From Scytonema hofmannii PCC 7110 (GTDB taxonomy: Bacteria; Cyanobacteriota; Cyanobacteriia; Cyanobacteriales; Nostocaceae), in the NCBI RefSeq assembly GCF_000346485.2, contig NZ_KQ976354.1:2605087-2669086 (forward strand): a DNA stretch of 64,000 nt, given 5' to 3'. Both the position numbers and the translations under genes were made by a program. This document shows, piece by piece, positions 10,004 through 18,123 of the stretch. Positions within the stretch are counted from its first letter, which is position 1. Every line of letters begins with the position of its first letter. The notes beneath the pieces are model-generated. The model ran no database searches. It was not told the DNA's origin and saw nothing but the letters and a program-made list of their open reading frames with translations.

Positions 10004-10603
10004 GTGCTTTCATCTGAACTGTCTACAATTAACGCTCTCAAACAACCAACAAGTTCTGCATGGGTAGAACAAGCTGTTGCAAATCTAGACACCATTCTCC
10101 TCGATCACTCCCAATGCGAACGAAAAGCAGCAGGAGTTGCCTTGAACATGATATTTCGCTATCCTTCTAATGCCAAAATGGTGCGAGAGCTAACCAAAAT
10201 TGCCCGTGAAGAACTAGAACATTTTGAACTTGTCAATCAATGGTTGGAAAAACGGGGTATTCCTCTACGTCCTTTGCAGCCACCGCCTTATGGTGCGGGT
10301 TTAAAATCGCAAATTCGCTCAAAAGAACCAGAGAGGTTTTTAGACTCTCTGCTAATCAGTGGTTTAATTGAAGCTCGCAGTCACGAACGTCTGGGATTGC
10401 TAGCAGTTCACTGCTCTGAACCGGAATTAGCAAAATTTTACCACAGCTTAATGGCATCTGAAGCTCGTCACTATGGCACTTACTGGGTTCTTGCAGATAC
10501 TTACTTCGATCGCGATCTTGTGAGACAAAGACTAGATGAACTAGCATTCGTCGAAAGTGAATTATTAGCGACTTTACACCGAGAACCACGAATTCATAGT
10601 TAA
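10004..10603 (+). CDS. miaE: tRNA-(ms2io6A)-hydroxylase MiaE-like
   Basis: A 199-residue non-haem di-iron protein of the ferritin-like fold that, in characterised bacteria, hydroxylates the isopentenyl side chain of ms2i6A37 in tRNA. The iron-binding pattern is visible: EREELEHFE-type motif (AREELEHFELV) near residues 67-78, and EARSHERLGLLA and EARHYGTYW further on, giving paired Glu/His ligands. The start is GTG (MLSSELSTINALKQPTSSAW). The next gene, a GNAT acetyltransferase, is 124 bases away on the same strand, separated by a TTTTAGAT/TTTGGAT short repeat. Substrate is inferred from the family. Confidence 0.9.
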   Translation: MLSSELSTINALKQPTSSAWVEQAVANLDTILLDHSQCERKAAGVALNMIFRYPSNAKMVRELTKIAREELEHFELVNQWLEKRGIPLRPLQPPPYGAGLKSQIRSKEPERFLDSLLISGLIEARSHERLGLLAVHCSEPELAKFYHSLMASEARHYGTYWVLADTYFDRDLVRQRLDELAFVESELLATLHREPRIHS

Positions 10604-10727
10604 TACCATTTTGGATTTTAGATTTTAGATTTTGGATTGAGAAAGTCATGTCTAGACTTGATTTGGACTAACTATCTGTTCCATTCTTTGTTCAAATTGA
10701 TATAAGCGGAGATTTCTAGTAGGGGTA

Positions 10728-11213
10728 ATGAAAAATTACTATCAAGATTTTTTAATTCGTCACTGGGAGGAGAGCGATCGCACCGCTGCTGCCAATATTA
10801 TCAGATCTGTCCTAGCAGAATACGGTTTGGGTTGGGAACCAAATGGAGCAGATCGAGATGTGCTACAGGTAGAAGAATGTTATTTAGCCATTGGGGGAGA
10901 GTTCTGGGTTATCGAACATCAAAACCAACTAGTAGGAACTGCAGCTTATTACCCTATTAAACGAGGAGAAAAAGCTGTAGAAATTCGTAAAATGTATCTT
11001 TTACCTAGTGTTAGGGGTTTTGGATTAGGTAAACATTTGTTACAACAGTTAGAGGTAGCAATTGTTTCTCAAGGCTTTCAAGAAATTTGGATTGAAACTG
11101 CTAGTGTTTTAGTAGAGGCTGTTCAACTTTATGAGAACAATGGGTATGAAAAAGCATCAGGTGTAGAAACAGCCCGTTGCGATAGAGTGTATGTTAAGAA
11201 ATTTTATTGTTAG
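10728..11213 (+). CDS. GNAT family N-acetyltransferase
   Basis: A 161-residue protein with the GNAT fold: an N-terminal strand and helix, the core strand VEIRKMYLLPSVRGFGLGKHLLQQLE containing the acetyl-CoA pyrophosphate-binding motif (R-G-F-G-L-G, residues near 103-110), and the late motif YENNGYEKASG. It acetylates an unknown amine using acetyl-CoA. The start ATG follows AGTAGGGGTA, a reasonable ribosome-binding site. No neighbour identifies the substrate. Confidence 0.88.
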   Translation: MKNYYQDFLIRHWEESDRTAAANIIRSVLAEYGLGWEPNGADRDVLQVEECYLAIGGEFWVIEHQNQLVGTAAYYPIKRGEKAVEIRKMYLLPSVRGFGLGKHLLQQLEVAIVSQGFQEIWIETASVLVEAVQLYENNGYEKASGVETARCDRVYVKKFYC

Positions 11214-11262
11214 TTGTTAGTTGTTGGTACCCTACTCCCTCACTCCCTACTCCCTACTCCCT
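11213..11262. repeat. Mixed heptamer array (GTTAGTT / CTCCCTA)
   Basis: Copies of TTGTTAG followed by ACTCCCT/CTACTCC heptamers fill the gap between two convergent genes, the acetyltransferase and the kinase-like gene. The CTACTCC type is the same as that inside the DhaM-HPr-EI and response-regulator kinase genes. Confidence 0.8.
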
Positions 11263-11265
11263 TTT

Positions 11266-12621
11266 TCATAAAGGTAAGAGAATTTGAAATTCTGTGCCTT
11301 TGCCAAGTTCAGAATACAAATTTAACTCACCACCATGTCTCGCTTTAACAATTCGATAACTGACTGATAAATTGGTTTCTTTATCAGCGCGTTTTTCTAT
11401 GGAAAAAGAATCAGTAATTTGCTGTTGCAATTCTTGAGACATTCCCGGACCGTTATCAGCAATACAAATTGATACCCACCGAGAATCTGGTGTATCTGGT
11501 AAATTAACTTTTCGCGAAATGACTTGAGTCGTAATTTCAATTCTTGGTTTTTGAGCCGTGACTGCAGTTTCTAGATGCATTTGCTGTCTAACTGCTTCAT
11601 TCAGAAGTGTATCTACAGCTTGACTCAAAATGTTCATAAAGACCTGATTTAATTGTCCAATAAAGCAAGATAATGGTGGTAGATGACCGTAATTTTTAAC
11701 TATTTCAATTTCTCCAGTAATTCTGCTATTAATTAATAGTATGATGCCGTCTATATTGGCGTGTATATCTGTAGGTTTTGGATACACTTCATCAATATGA
11801 CAAAAAGTTTGTAATCCTGTCACCAACTTTTTTAATCTTTCTGCTCCAGCACGGATACTAGCGATCGCTCTTGATAAATCTTGTTGTAAAAAATCTAATT
11901 CAATTTCTTGTTTAAGTTGATTTGTTTCTTCCGACAGAGGTAAATTTTCTTTTTCATAGGCATCAACCAACTTCATCAAGTCTTGGCTGTAGTTAGCAAC
12001 ATGAGCCAAATTACCCCAAATAAAATTTAAAGGGTCTAGAATTTCGTGCGCCACCCCATCTACTAAACGACCTAAATTGGCCATTTTATCATTTTGAACC
12101 ATCAGAGCTTGACTGCGCTCGTACCGCACTTGAGTTTCTATTCCTCGAATTTGCCAAGAGGCAATATTTAATTCTTGTACATCCAATAACCTGTAGATAT
12201 CAGGTGCTGTATGTACAACCACAGGTTCTCCCAAGAGTTCAGCAGAACGTCTTAATGCAAGTTGTATCGCTGCTAATATTGGGGTAGTCTCTGTAAGTAA
12301 CAAAATTTCTGTGCGAGCATAACTGTAAAGAACACTGAGTGGTTGCTGAAGAAATAACTCCTGTCCGTATGGGCGAATTAAAAATTCCAGCAGTCGCCGC
12401 CGTGAAATCATTCCCATATACTTTCCCTCCTCTACTAAAATGACTCCTGGTAGAAGTGGGTATTTGTCGAAATATATAGCAATTTCAGCACCAGTGCAAT
12501 TTGTCTCCGCAAAAAAGTTGTATGCTGGCAGTTCTCTTAACGTAGACTCTAAACCTAAGTCACTGTTACTGCTACCAGATAAAAATGGTGGTGATATTCG
12601 CGAACTGGATTCTTGTGACAC
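11266..12621 (-). CDS. Histidine kinase-like protein with degenerate ATP-binding domain
   Basis: 451 residues. The N-terminal 150 residues resemble paired CBS motifs (PGVILVEEGKYMGMISRRRLLEFL, then PILAAIQLALRRSAELLGEPVVV). A coiled stretch leads to a HisKA box with His192 in DGVAHEILDPLNF, then an HATPase domain. The G1 box DNGPGM (389-394) is intact, but the N box reads ILSQAVD with Gln334 where the Mg-binding Asn is expected, and the G2 box reads ETNLSV (415-420) instead of GTGLGL. The three sibling kinases in this window keep both motifs. The protein may bind ATP weakly or act as a non-catalytic partner. The start ATG is at 12621; 9 residues further in, the sequence remains poorly conserved, so a slightly later start is possible. 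Confidence 0.85.
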   Translation of the reverse strand: MSQESSSRISPPFLSGSSNSDLGLESTLRELPAYNFFAETNCTGAEIAIYFDKYPLLPGVILVEEGKYMGMISRRRLLEFLIRPYGQELFLQQPLSVLYSYARTEILLLTETTPILAAIQLALRRSAELLGEPVVVHTAPDIYRLLDVQELNIASWQIRGIETQVRYERSQALMVQNDKMANLGRLVDGVAHEILDPLNFIWGNLAHVANYSQDLMKLVDAYEKENLPLSEETNQLKQEIELDFLQQDLSRAIASIRAGAERLKKLVTGLQTFCHIDEVYPKPTDIHANIDGIILLINSRITGEIEIVKNYGHLPPLSCFIGQLNQVFMNILSQAVDTLLNEAVRQQMHLETAVTAQKPRIEITTQVISRKVNLPDTPDSRWVSICIADNGPGMSQELQQQITDSFSIEKRADKETNLSVSYRIVKARHGGELNLYSELGKGTEFQILLPL

Positions 12622-12668
12622 TAGAAACCCTGATCTGAAAAGCTCAACAATAAATTAGCATATTAATC

Positions 12669-12782
12669 TCCTATCACCCAGTACGGTTCAGTTAAGGGTC
12701 GCGAGGGGGTAGAAACCCGGTATCTCCAAGATACCGGGTTTCTAAATAACTGCTTAACTGAACTGTATTGTCCTATCACCCA
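12669..12782. mobile_element. MITE-like element with 12-bp target duplication
   Basis: The 12-mer TCCTATCACCCA occurs at 12669-12680 and again at 12771-12782. Between them is a 90-bp element with terminal inverted repeats ACGGTTCAGTTAAG (12683-12696) and, inverted, ACAGTTCAGTTAAG near 12751-12766, one mismatch. In the middle is a perfect 15-bp-stem hairpin (AGAAACCCGGTATCT, 12711-12725, paired with 12729-12743). Flanking duplication plus inverted termini and no coding capacity are the marks of a non-autonomous transposable element. Confidence 0.75.
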
Positions 12783-13003
12783 CAATAAAGTAGAGTGGTT
12801 TGGAACGCTGAAGTAGCTATTAAGACATAATCTTTTGTTTTAGTCAATTGTAAATATGCTATTTGTAATGTTTCTGTAATAAGGTATTGAATCCTATTTT
12901 CAATTCTTCTACTAACTATTAACCACTAACTACTAACCAATTGCAGCGTTCTAGTCCCCAGTCCCTATCTTCACTATAAAAGCAACCTTCAGTGCTTGGG
13001 GAC

Positions 13004-13234
13004 TTAGTCATCAGGAACCTCAACCATCCCTACAAGGGTATTAAAAAATTCCCATGCATCCTCTGTTGTTGTCGTTGCTGCCAATGGTGGTGATTCCAAG
13101 GGGAATTCATCAATCATGGGAGCTTCATCGATCGCGACTACAACTCTATAATCTCCTGGAGGCATATCATACGGTAACTGTACCGTAAGTTTGCCATCAG
13201 GACTAACGTTGGCAATTGTTTCAATGCTTCTCAT
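13004..13234 (-). CDS. Small conserved hypothetical protein, antitoxin-like
   Basis: 76 residues beginning MRSIETIANVSPDGKLTVQLPYDMPPGDYRVVVAIDE, then an acidic tail. The opening segment resembles short cyanobacterial proteins that often sit before PIN-domain toxin genes and carry a small beta-barrel (SpoVT/AbrB-like) start. No toxin gene lies downstream here: the minus-strand sequence below it holds only heptamer-like TAACTACTAACC repeats and the MITE. Function unassigned; an orphan antitoxin is one possibility. Confidence 0.6.
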   Translation of the reverse strand: MRSIETIANVSPDGKLTVQLPYDMPPGDYRVVVAIDEAPMIDEFPLESPPLAATTTTEDAWEFFNTLVGMVEVPDD

Positions 13235-13868
13235 TGATTTATCTTACATTTTTTTTAAAATTAAGACCACGAGTTCATTTGCATTAGTGAGTAGGGGTGC
13301 AATGCGATCGCGCCCGTATATGGTTGGTGGTTAGTGTCTGACTGAAGGAAGAATCTTAATGAATTTGTCCATTTTGGTCTTGAAGTTTTATCTTTTTTAT
13401 AGTAAGTAATTATACGTAGCTCTTTTGGGAGAGGTTGTCAAAACTAGTCTTGACTCACAGTTGACGGAAATGAACGGTGTTTTCTTTATGTTTAGAAACT
13501 GTAAATCCTTTATAAAAATTTTTAGAAGATAATATAACATCAAGGAAAATTACTTGACTTATGAGAATAAATAATCAGACTTATCCTACTTAAGGAGGTA
13601 GCGAGTGAAAATCGGAACCATTTACTGAACTTGGCAATCATCTACGAAGTGCTGTTGTTCCCACTCAATGAAGGCAAGTATAAATATTTATGCCAAAATC
13701 TTTATACTCTTCACGGTTTACGCAACCAATGCTATTACGCAAATGATAAGAGTAAAGTTAGCATTTAACTATCTTGTTTTTTGTCAACAACCACCTACTG
13801 ACTCTTCTGAACGCTAGAATGACTTTTCACACCCTTAGAACTTAACACCGCTTTGATAAGCGACACCC
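13235..13868. other. Long leader region upstream of the permease gene
   Basis: 634 bases with no full gene. A weakly palindromic AT-rich site, TGAGAATAAATAATCA (13562-13577), could be a metal-regulator (Fur/Zur-type) operator, but the match is only partial. A strong ribosome-binding site and a 7-codon reading frame follow (see the leader-peptide entry). From 13629 the same frame stays open to about 13819 after the TGA, including KCCCSHSMK, which I cannot assign. Confidence 0.35.
13592..13628 (+). promoter_or_regulatory. Possible leader peptide with strong Shine-Dalgarno
   Basis: AAGGAGG (13592-13598) is a near-perfect Shine-Dalgarno placed 6 bases before GTG at 13605. The frame encodes MKIGTIY and stops at TGA 13626-13628, about 240 bases before the permease start. 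Such strong initiation signals are rare in this window, so a short translated leader controlling the downstream permease operon is conceivable. No terminator/antiterminator pair is obvious. Confidence 0.3.
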
Positions 13869-14933
13869 ATGAATCAATTGAACAATGGTTTCACTCTATT
13901 TCTTAGTCTGCTAGTCGAGGCGATCCCTTTTTTGTTACTGGGAGTTTTGTTCTCCAGTTTGTTGCTATTTTTTGTAGATGAGCGCAAATTGGCGGAAAAA
14001 ATGCCTAAAAATCCAGTAATGGGCGCTTTATTTGGCAGTTTAGTGGGATTTCTGTTTCCTGTTTGTGAGTGTGGCAACGTACCGGTGGCGCGGCGATTGC
14101 TGATGCAGGGAGTCCCTACACCAGTGGCAATTGGTTTTTTGCTAGCAGCACCGACTATTAATCCTGTCGTTATATGGGCCACTTGGACTGCATTTCGAGA
14201 CCAACCGGAAATAGTGGTGTTAAGAGTTTTATTCTCCTTGTTAATTGCAGTTATTGTTGGGACAGTCTTTAGTGTTCAAAAAGACTTAACTCCGATAGTC
14301 CAACCTTCAATAGCTCGTTATCTAAAATTTAATCCACCAAAATCCTCTAAATCCAAACGAAGCACAAAAGACAAAAAGAATAACTTATTGCAGCAAGGAC
14401 TAGGAGTTCCCACTGTATTACAATCAGGAACTTATATGTTAGGAGGGCAAGCAGGGCAAACTATACGGATGGATGCAACTGCTTTGCAAGCAGCTATGGC
14501 GGATTCTAGTCCGAGTAAACCCCTGATGGATAAGTTGCGGTTGTTGGTAGACAATTGCATACAGGAACTGCGTGAACTAGGCGCGGTTTTGGTTATGGGA
14601 AGCGCCATTGCAGCAGCAGTTCAAGTACTTGCTCCCCGCGATCTTATTATCAGCTTAGGTTCCGGTCCGATTAGCTCCATTGCTGCTATGCTCATCCTGG
14701 CTGGAGTCGTATCGATTTGTTCAACTGTTGACTCATTTTTTGCCTTGTCTTTTGCCTCGACTTTTACCAGTGGTTCCTTAGTGGCTTTTCTGGTATTTGG
14801 ACCGATGATTGATATCAAAGGTGTTGGTTTAATGTTATCAGTCTTTAAACCAAAGGCTGTTCTATACTTATTTGCTCTTGCAGCACAACTCACATTTTTA
14901 TTTACCCTTTTTGTTAACTTACACGTCTTTTAA
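13869..14933 (+). CDS. UPF0718 (DUF318) family permease
   Basis: 354-residue inner-membrane protein with about eight hydrophobic segments in two blocks (residues 8-180 and 230-350), separated by a basic cytoplasmic loop (SSKSKRSTKDKKN). The signature of this family is present: FPVCECGNVPVARRLL near residue 60 and the repeat-like AGVVSICSTVDSFFALSF in the second half; the CECGN cysteines are conserved. Members are putative permeases, often paired with TIGR03943 proteins, and linked to metal homeostasis or export in other bacteria. The TIGR03943 gene follows 53 bases downstream, so the two form an operon. Substrate unknown. Confidence 0.88.
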   Translation: MNQLNNGFTLFLSLLVEAIPFLLLGVLFSSLLLFFVDERKLAEKMPKNPVMGALFGSLVGFLFPVCECGNVPVARRLLMQGVPTPVAIGFLLAAPTINPVVIWATWTAFRDQPEIVVLRVLFSLLIAVIVGTVFSVQKDLTPIVQPSIARYLKFNPPKSSKSKRSTKDKKNNLLQQGLGVPTVLQSGTYMLGGQAGQTIRMDATALQAAMADSSPSKPLMDKLRLLVDNCIQELRELGAVLVMGSAIAAAVQVLAPRDLIISLGSGPISSIAAMLILAGVVSICSTVDSFFALSFASTFTSGSLVAFLVFGPMIDIKGVGLMLSVFKPKAVLYLFALAAQLTFLFTLFVNLHVF

Positions 14934-14935
14934 AT

Positions 14936-14986
14936 CAGTGACCAGTGACCAGTGACCAGTGACCAGTGACCAGTGACCAGTGACCA
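14936..14986. repeat. Heptamer array (AGTGACC)n between permease and TIGR03943
   Basis: Seven copies of AGTGACC fill the whole intercistronic space. The last, mutated copy (AGTGACCAATGAC) supplies the ATG start of the next gene, leaving no normal Shine-Dalgarno. Confidence 0.9.
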
Positions 14987-15757
14987 ATGACTTCCCAAAA
15001 TCGAAAAGCAAAAATCAAAAATACATTACTACCCTGGTTGGATGTTTTAGCACTGACAGCTTGGGGAGTTTTAATTCTAAAGTATTGGTTGACTAACAAA
15101 CTCGTCTTATTAATTCACCCTGATTACTTTTGGTTGGCAGTAGCAGGTGCTATAGGACTGCTCGTTCTCAGTTTCTTAAAAGCGGGGCAACTTTTACAAC
15201 GAAGACGAGGTGAGGTTACTCCCGATATGCAACATTTTACTGTTTTTCCGCCCGGATTCGGTAGTATTTTGCTGTTGATTGTAGCAATTCTGGGATTAGC
15301 GATAACACCGCGTGTCTTTGCCAGTCAAACAGCACTTCAACGAGGTGTGACGGATTTTGTAGGAACATCACGCGTCCAACCTCAAGCTTTCCGTACTTCT
15401 GTCCGTCCGGAGGAGCGAACTTTAGTAGACTGGGTCCGCACGCTTAATGTTTATCCAGAACCCGATGCGTATACGGGACAAAGAGCTAAAGTACAGGGGT
15501 TTGTTATTCACCCACCGGAACTTGGAAAAGAATATTTGTTCATAGCACGATTTGTGCTCACTTGCTGTGCTGCAGATGCTTATCCTATAGGATTACCTGT
15601 AAAATTAAAGGAACCTCGCGATAAGTATCCACCCGATACTTGGTTGGAAATTGAAGGGCAAATGGTAACAGAAACCATAAAGGATAAGCGCCAACTTACC
15701 ATCGCAGCTTCCTCTTTCAGAAAAATCTCTCAACCAAAAAATCCTTATAGTTATTGA
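14987..15757 (+). CDS. TIGR03943 family (DUF1980) putative permease subunit
   Basis: 256 residues. Two to three membrane helices occupy residues 14-110 (PWLDVLALTAWGVLIL; FWLAVAGAIGLLVL; GSILLLIVAILGLA), and an extracytoplasmic beta-rich domain follows, with a conserved cysteine pair in FVLTCCAADAYPIG. Family members are the obligate neighbours of UPF0718 permeases, and I infer a joint membrane complex, possibly for a metal ion or metal-loaded ligand. The start codon directly abuts the preceding heptamer array, so translation may depend on coupling or on unstructured mRNA rather than Shine-Dalgarno pairing. Start choice is supported by the basic residues just before the first helix. Confidence 0.87.
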   Translation: MTSQNRKAKIKNTLLPWLDVLALTAWGVLILKYWLTNKLVLLIHPDYFWLAVAGAIGLLVLSFLKAGQLLQRRRGEVTPDMQHFTVFPPGFGSILLLIVAILGLAITPRVFASQTALQRGVTDFVGTSRVQPQAFRTSVRPEERTLVDWVRTLNVYPEPDAYTGQRAKVQGFVIHPPELGKEYLFIARFVLTCCAADAYPIGLPVKLKEPRDKYPPDTWLEIEGQMVTETIKDKRQLTIAASSFRKISQPKNPYSY

Positions 15758-15775
15758 AGTTAGTGGTTTGGTGTA

Positions 15776-15865
15776 GGACAGGCGAGACGCCTGTCCGGAG
15801 TGAGTGGTTAGCAGTCAAGAACAACCAACAACTAACAACTAACAACTAACAACTAACAACTAACC
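15776..15865. repeat. GC-rich palindrome plus AACTAAC heptamer array
   Basis: 15776-15796 is a palindrome with a 9-bp stem (GGACAGGCG) of the 'bad-grammar' interspersed type repeated at about 45815 and elsewhere. From 15821 to 15865 come six copies of CAACTAA. Together they fill the gap before the Ig-like protein gene. Confidence 0.8.
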
Positions 15866-15873
15866 ATCGACAA

Positions 15874-17382
15874 ATGACTACCAAAGCTTTTTTCAACCCT
15901 ATAGATCGTGTTGCAATATCGTTCTTGCTTATCCTTAGTCTGCTGACAGGGCTGTTGATATTACAAGGTGATGCGGTCAAACCTAGCGTCAGGCATTTTA
16001 GTTGGGAAAATCAAAAAATAGGCGCAGATGATTCTTCTTTCGCCCTCACTTTTAGTCGTCCCATGGATACAAAAACGGTTGAGGAAAATTTGAAGATCGA
16101 TCCACCTTTAGCAGGTAAAGTGAGTTGGGCGGGGCGGCGAATGGTTTACACGTTGCTCACACCAGCTCCTTATGGAACTAACTATAATGTCAAATTACAA
16201 GGCGCAAGAGATAAATTTTTGGAACAAGAAGGGAAAAACAGGTTGATAGAACCTTTCACAGGTACTTTCCGCACGAGAGATCGCGTTATCCTTTATGTAG
16301 GAGCTGATAAAGAAGATAAAGGGCAGTTGGTTCTTTACAACTTGACTCAAGAGCAAAGAAAAGTCCTGACGCCTAAAGATTTAATTGTCATGGACTATAA
16401 GCCATTTCCAAATGGAGAGAAAATTTTATTTTCAGCTCGTGCTAATACTCAGGATTTAACCTCGTCTCAACTATACACTGTAACCACAGGTATTTCTGCA
16501 ATTTCCAATAAAAAATCAGAACCATCTAGTAAAATCAATCTGATTTTAGATAACAAAGAATATCAAAACCTGAAATTTGACTTATCTCCAGATGGTCAAA
16601 CTATTGTTGTCCAACGAGGCAAAAAAGATGACCCCGGTGACTTTGGGTTGTGGTTTCTGCCTGTAAACAAAAAAAATGATGGTGAGAATTCTGAAGAACA
16701 ACCAGTTCTGAAACGCTTGCAAAGTCAACCTGTAGGAGACTTTGTTATTACACCAGACAGTAAAGCTGTAGCAGTTGCACAAGGGCAAGGTGCGGCCATA
16801 CTACCATTACAAACGGATGCTAGCAAACCCTTAGATTTTTTACCGCAGTTTGGTCTAGTGCAAGCTTTTTCTAAGGATGGTTCTCAAGCAGCAATGGTTA
16901 AGTTTAATACGGACTACACAAAAGATTTGTTTTTGGTGACTAACCAGGGCATTCAGAGACAATTACTACGTACTCCGGGATCGATTCTCAGCTGCCAGTT
17001 TGATACTGCCTCACCTACTCTGTATTGTTTGCTGACCCAAATACTACCAGGCGGTCTGTATCAAGAGCAACCATACTTAGTCGCGATCGATCTTAAAAGC
17101 GGGCAACAGAAACCTCTCATGGTACTTCCTGCAGAGCAGAGGAACGTCGAAATGAGTTTAGCACCTGACGGGTTGGGATTGCTGTTTGACCAAATTGTGC
17201 CACAATCAACTGCTACGGGTTCCTCGCCTGCAAATCTATTGACGACTGATGACGGTCAAGCAATATCTACTAGCCGTTTGTGGCTGATGCCTTTGCTACC
17301 TATCTCTGACCCCTCTGCATCTGTTGATATTAAGCCAGAACAGCTTCCTCTAGTGGGGTTTCATCCACGTTGGTTACCATAA
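15874..17382 (+). CDS. Membrane-anchored Ig-like (SbsA/Big_5) and beta-propeller protein
   Basis: 502 residues. One N-terminal membrane helix (residues 13-30, VAISFLLILSLLTGLLIL) with the bulk predicted outside the cytoplasm. Residues 40-130 match an SbsA/Big_5 Ig-like domain (FALTFSRPMDTKTVEENLKI... MVYTLLTPAPYGTNY). The remainder shows repeated propeller-like strands with PDG/PD turns (LSPDGQTIVVQ, ITPDSKAVAVAQ, FSKDGSQAAMVK, LAPDGLGLLF), as in TolB/WD40-like proteins. It could be a surface-binding or envelope-assembly protein. It follows the TIGR03943 gene after a 116-base repeat-filled gap and may or may not share its promoter. Confidence 0.8.
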   Translation: MTTKAFFNPIDRVAISFLLILSLLTGLLILQGDAVKPSVRHFSWENQKIGADDSSFALTFSRPMDTKTVEENLKIDPPLAGKVSWAGRRMVYTLLTPAPYGTNYNVKLQGARDKFLEQEGKNRLIEPFTGTFRTRDRVILYVGADKEDKGQLVLYNLTQEQRKVLTPKDLIVMDYKPFPNGEKILFSARANTQDLTSSQLYTVTTGISAISNKKSEPSSKINLILDNKEYQNLKFDLSPDGQTIVVQRGKKDDPGDFGLWFLPVNKKNDGENSEEQPVLKRLQSQPVGDFVITPDSKAVAVAQGQGAAILPLQTDASKPLDFLPQFGLVQAFSKDGSQAAMVKFNTDYTKDLFLVTNQGIQRQLLRTPGSILSCQFDTASPTLYCLLTQILPGGLYQEQPYLVAIDLKSGQQKPLMVLPAEQRNVEMSLAPDGLGLLFDQIVPQSTATGSSPANLLTTDDGQAISTSRLWLMPLLPISDPSASVDIKPEQLPLVGFHPRWLP

Positions 17383-17562
17383 ACTTTCACGTGACTCTTG
17401 CCGAATCAAACCAGCCATTGCAGCTTCTTGTAAAGTCATAAAAGCGTTGAAATCTTCTAAGTCATATTTTGTTCTTAAAAGTTGCCGTAGTTGTTCTTCT
17501 GTCGCAACACTAAGAAAACCAGTTATCATAACTTGTCTAACCAGATCGCGAATCAATATCAT
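17374..17562 (-). CDS. Small conserved cyanobacterial protein
   Basis: 62 residues from the preferred start (MILIRDLVRQVMITGFLSV), rich in helices, ending ESRESLW. I recognise the pattern (EEQLRQLL, YDLEDFNAFMTLQEAAMAGL, QESRE) as a short conserved cyanobacterial family without known function. An upstream ATG at 17592 would add ten residues (MVVFKPIGVC), but these do not look conserved. The 3' end overlaps the convergent Ig-like gene by 9 bases. No toxin or partner gene is adjacent. Confidence 0.65.
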   Translation of the reverse strand: MILIRDLVRQVMITGFLSVATEEQLRQLLRTKYDLEDFNAFMTLQEAAMAGLIRQESRESLW

Positions 17563-17741
17563 ACACACACCAATGGGTTTAAAAACAACCATGCCCAGAG
17601 CCGATGCTTTGCTCTAAGTATTTCTCATGAGCAGACGGGCTGTTTTATGAAAATTTTAACGAATCTTTATAGAATTTGCACGAAAAATTTTATTATTGAG
17701 AATTTTAGGGATTTCCAAGAAATAAACAATCCCAGATTGTG

Positions 17742-18006
17742 GGGCGGGCGAGGACGCCCGCCCCTTACTAACGGGCGGGACGCCCGTTCCACAAGAAATT
17801 TTTGGAAACTTTTTTATTTGGAAGTCCCTTACCTATAGCAATCCTATCTGATTTTTGGAAGTCCCTTACCTATAGCAATCCTATCTGATTTTTGGAAGTC
17901 CCTTACCTATAGCAATCCTATCTGATTTGTGAAAAAATCTAAGTACTTGTAGGTAGGGCTAAAGCCCACTCTCTAAGGCTTTTCTGCGGCAAAGCCCTAC
18001 CTACGT
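17742..18006. repeat. Repeat cluster: GC palindromes, 37-bp triplicate, large hairpin
   Basis: Palindromes at 17742-17765 (10-bp stem GGGGCGGGCG) and 17771-17789 are followed by three tandem 37-bp units whose GGAAGTCCC cores begin at 17820, 17857 and 17894 (TTTGGAAGTCCCTTACC, TAGCAATCCTATCTGA). At 17949-18004 the arms GTAGGTAGGGCT and AGCCCTACCTAC form a 12-bp-stem hairpin. No gene is seen between 17593 and 18123. Confidence 0.8.
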
Positions 18007-18123
18007 GTATTTCAAAAATCAAATAGGAGTCCTATAGAGCGTTCCTTTTGCCTTCTGCCCTATTTCTTCTGTCTTCTTCAAAAAGACTCAAAAACTTTAC
18101 TTCACCAATTACTGTCTGAAAAA

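Noticed and set aside
13605..13819. Possible selenoprotein or readthrough frame across the TGA at 13626
   Set aside because: The frame after the stop is open for about 60 codons, but no SECIS-like structure or family similarity is visible and the composition is not convincing.
17815..17930. Three direct repeats that might be a CRISPR array
   Set aside because: The 37-bp units are directly adjacent with no unique spacers, and no cas gene is present.
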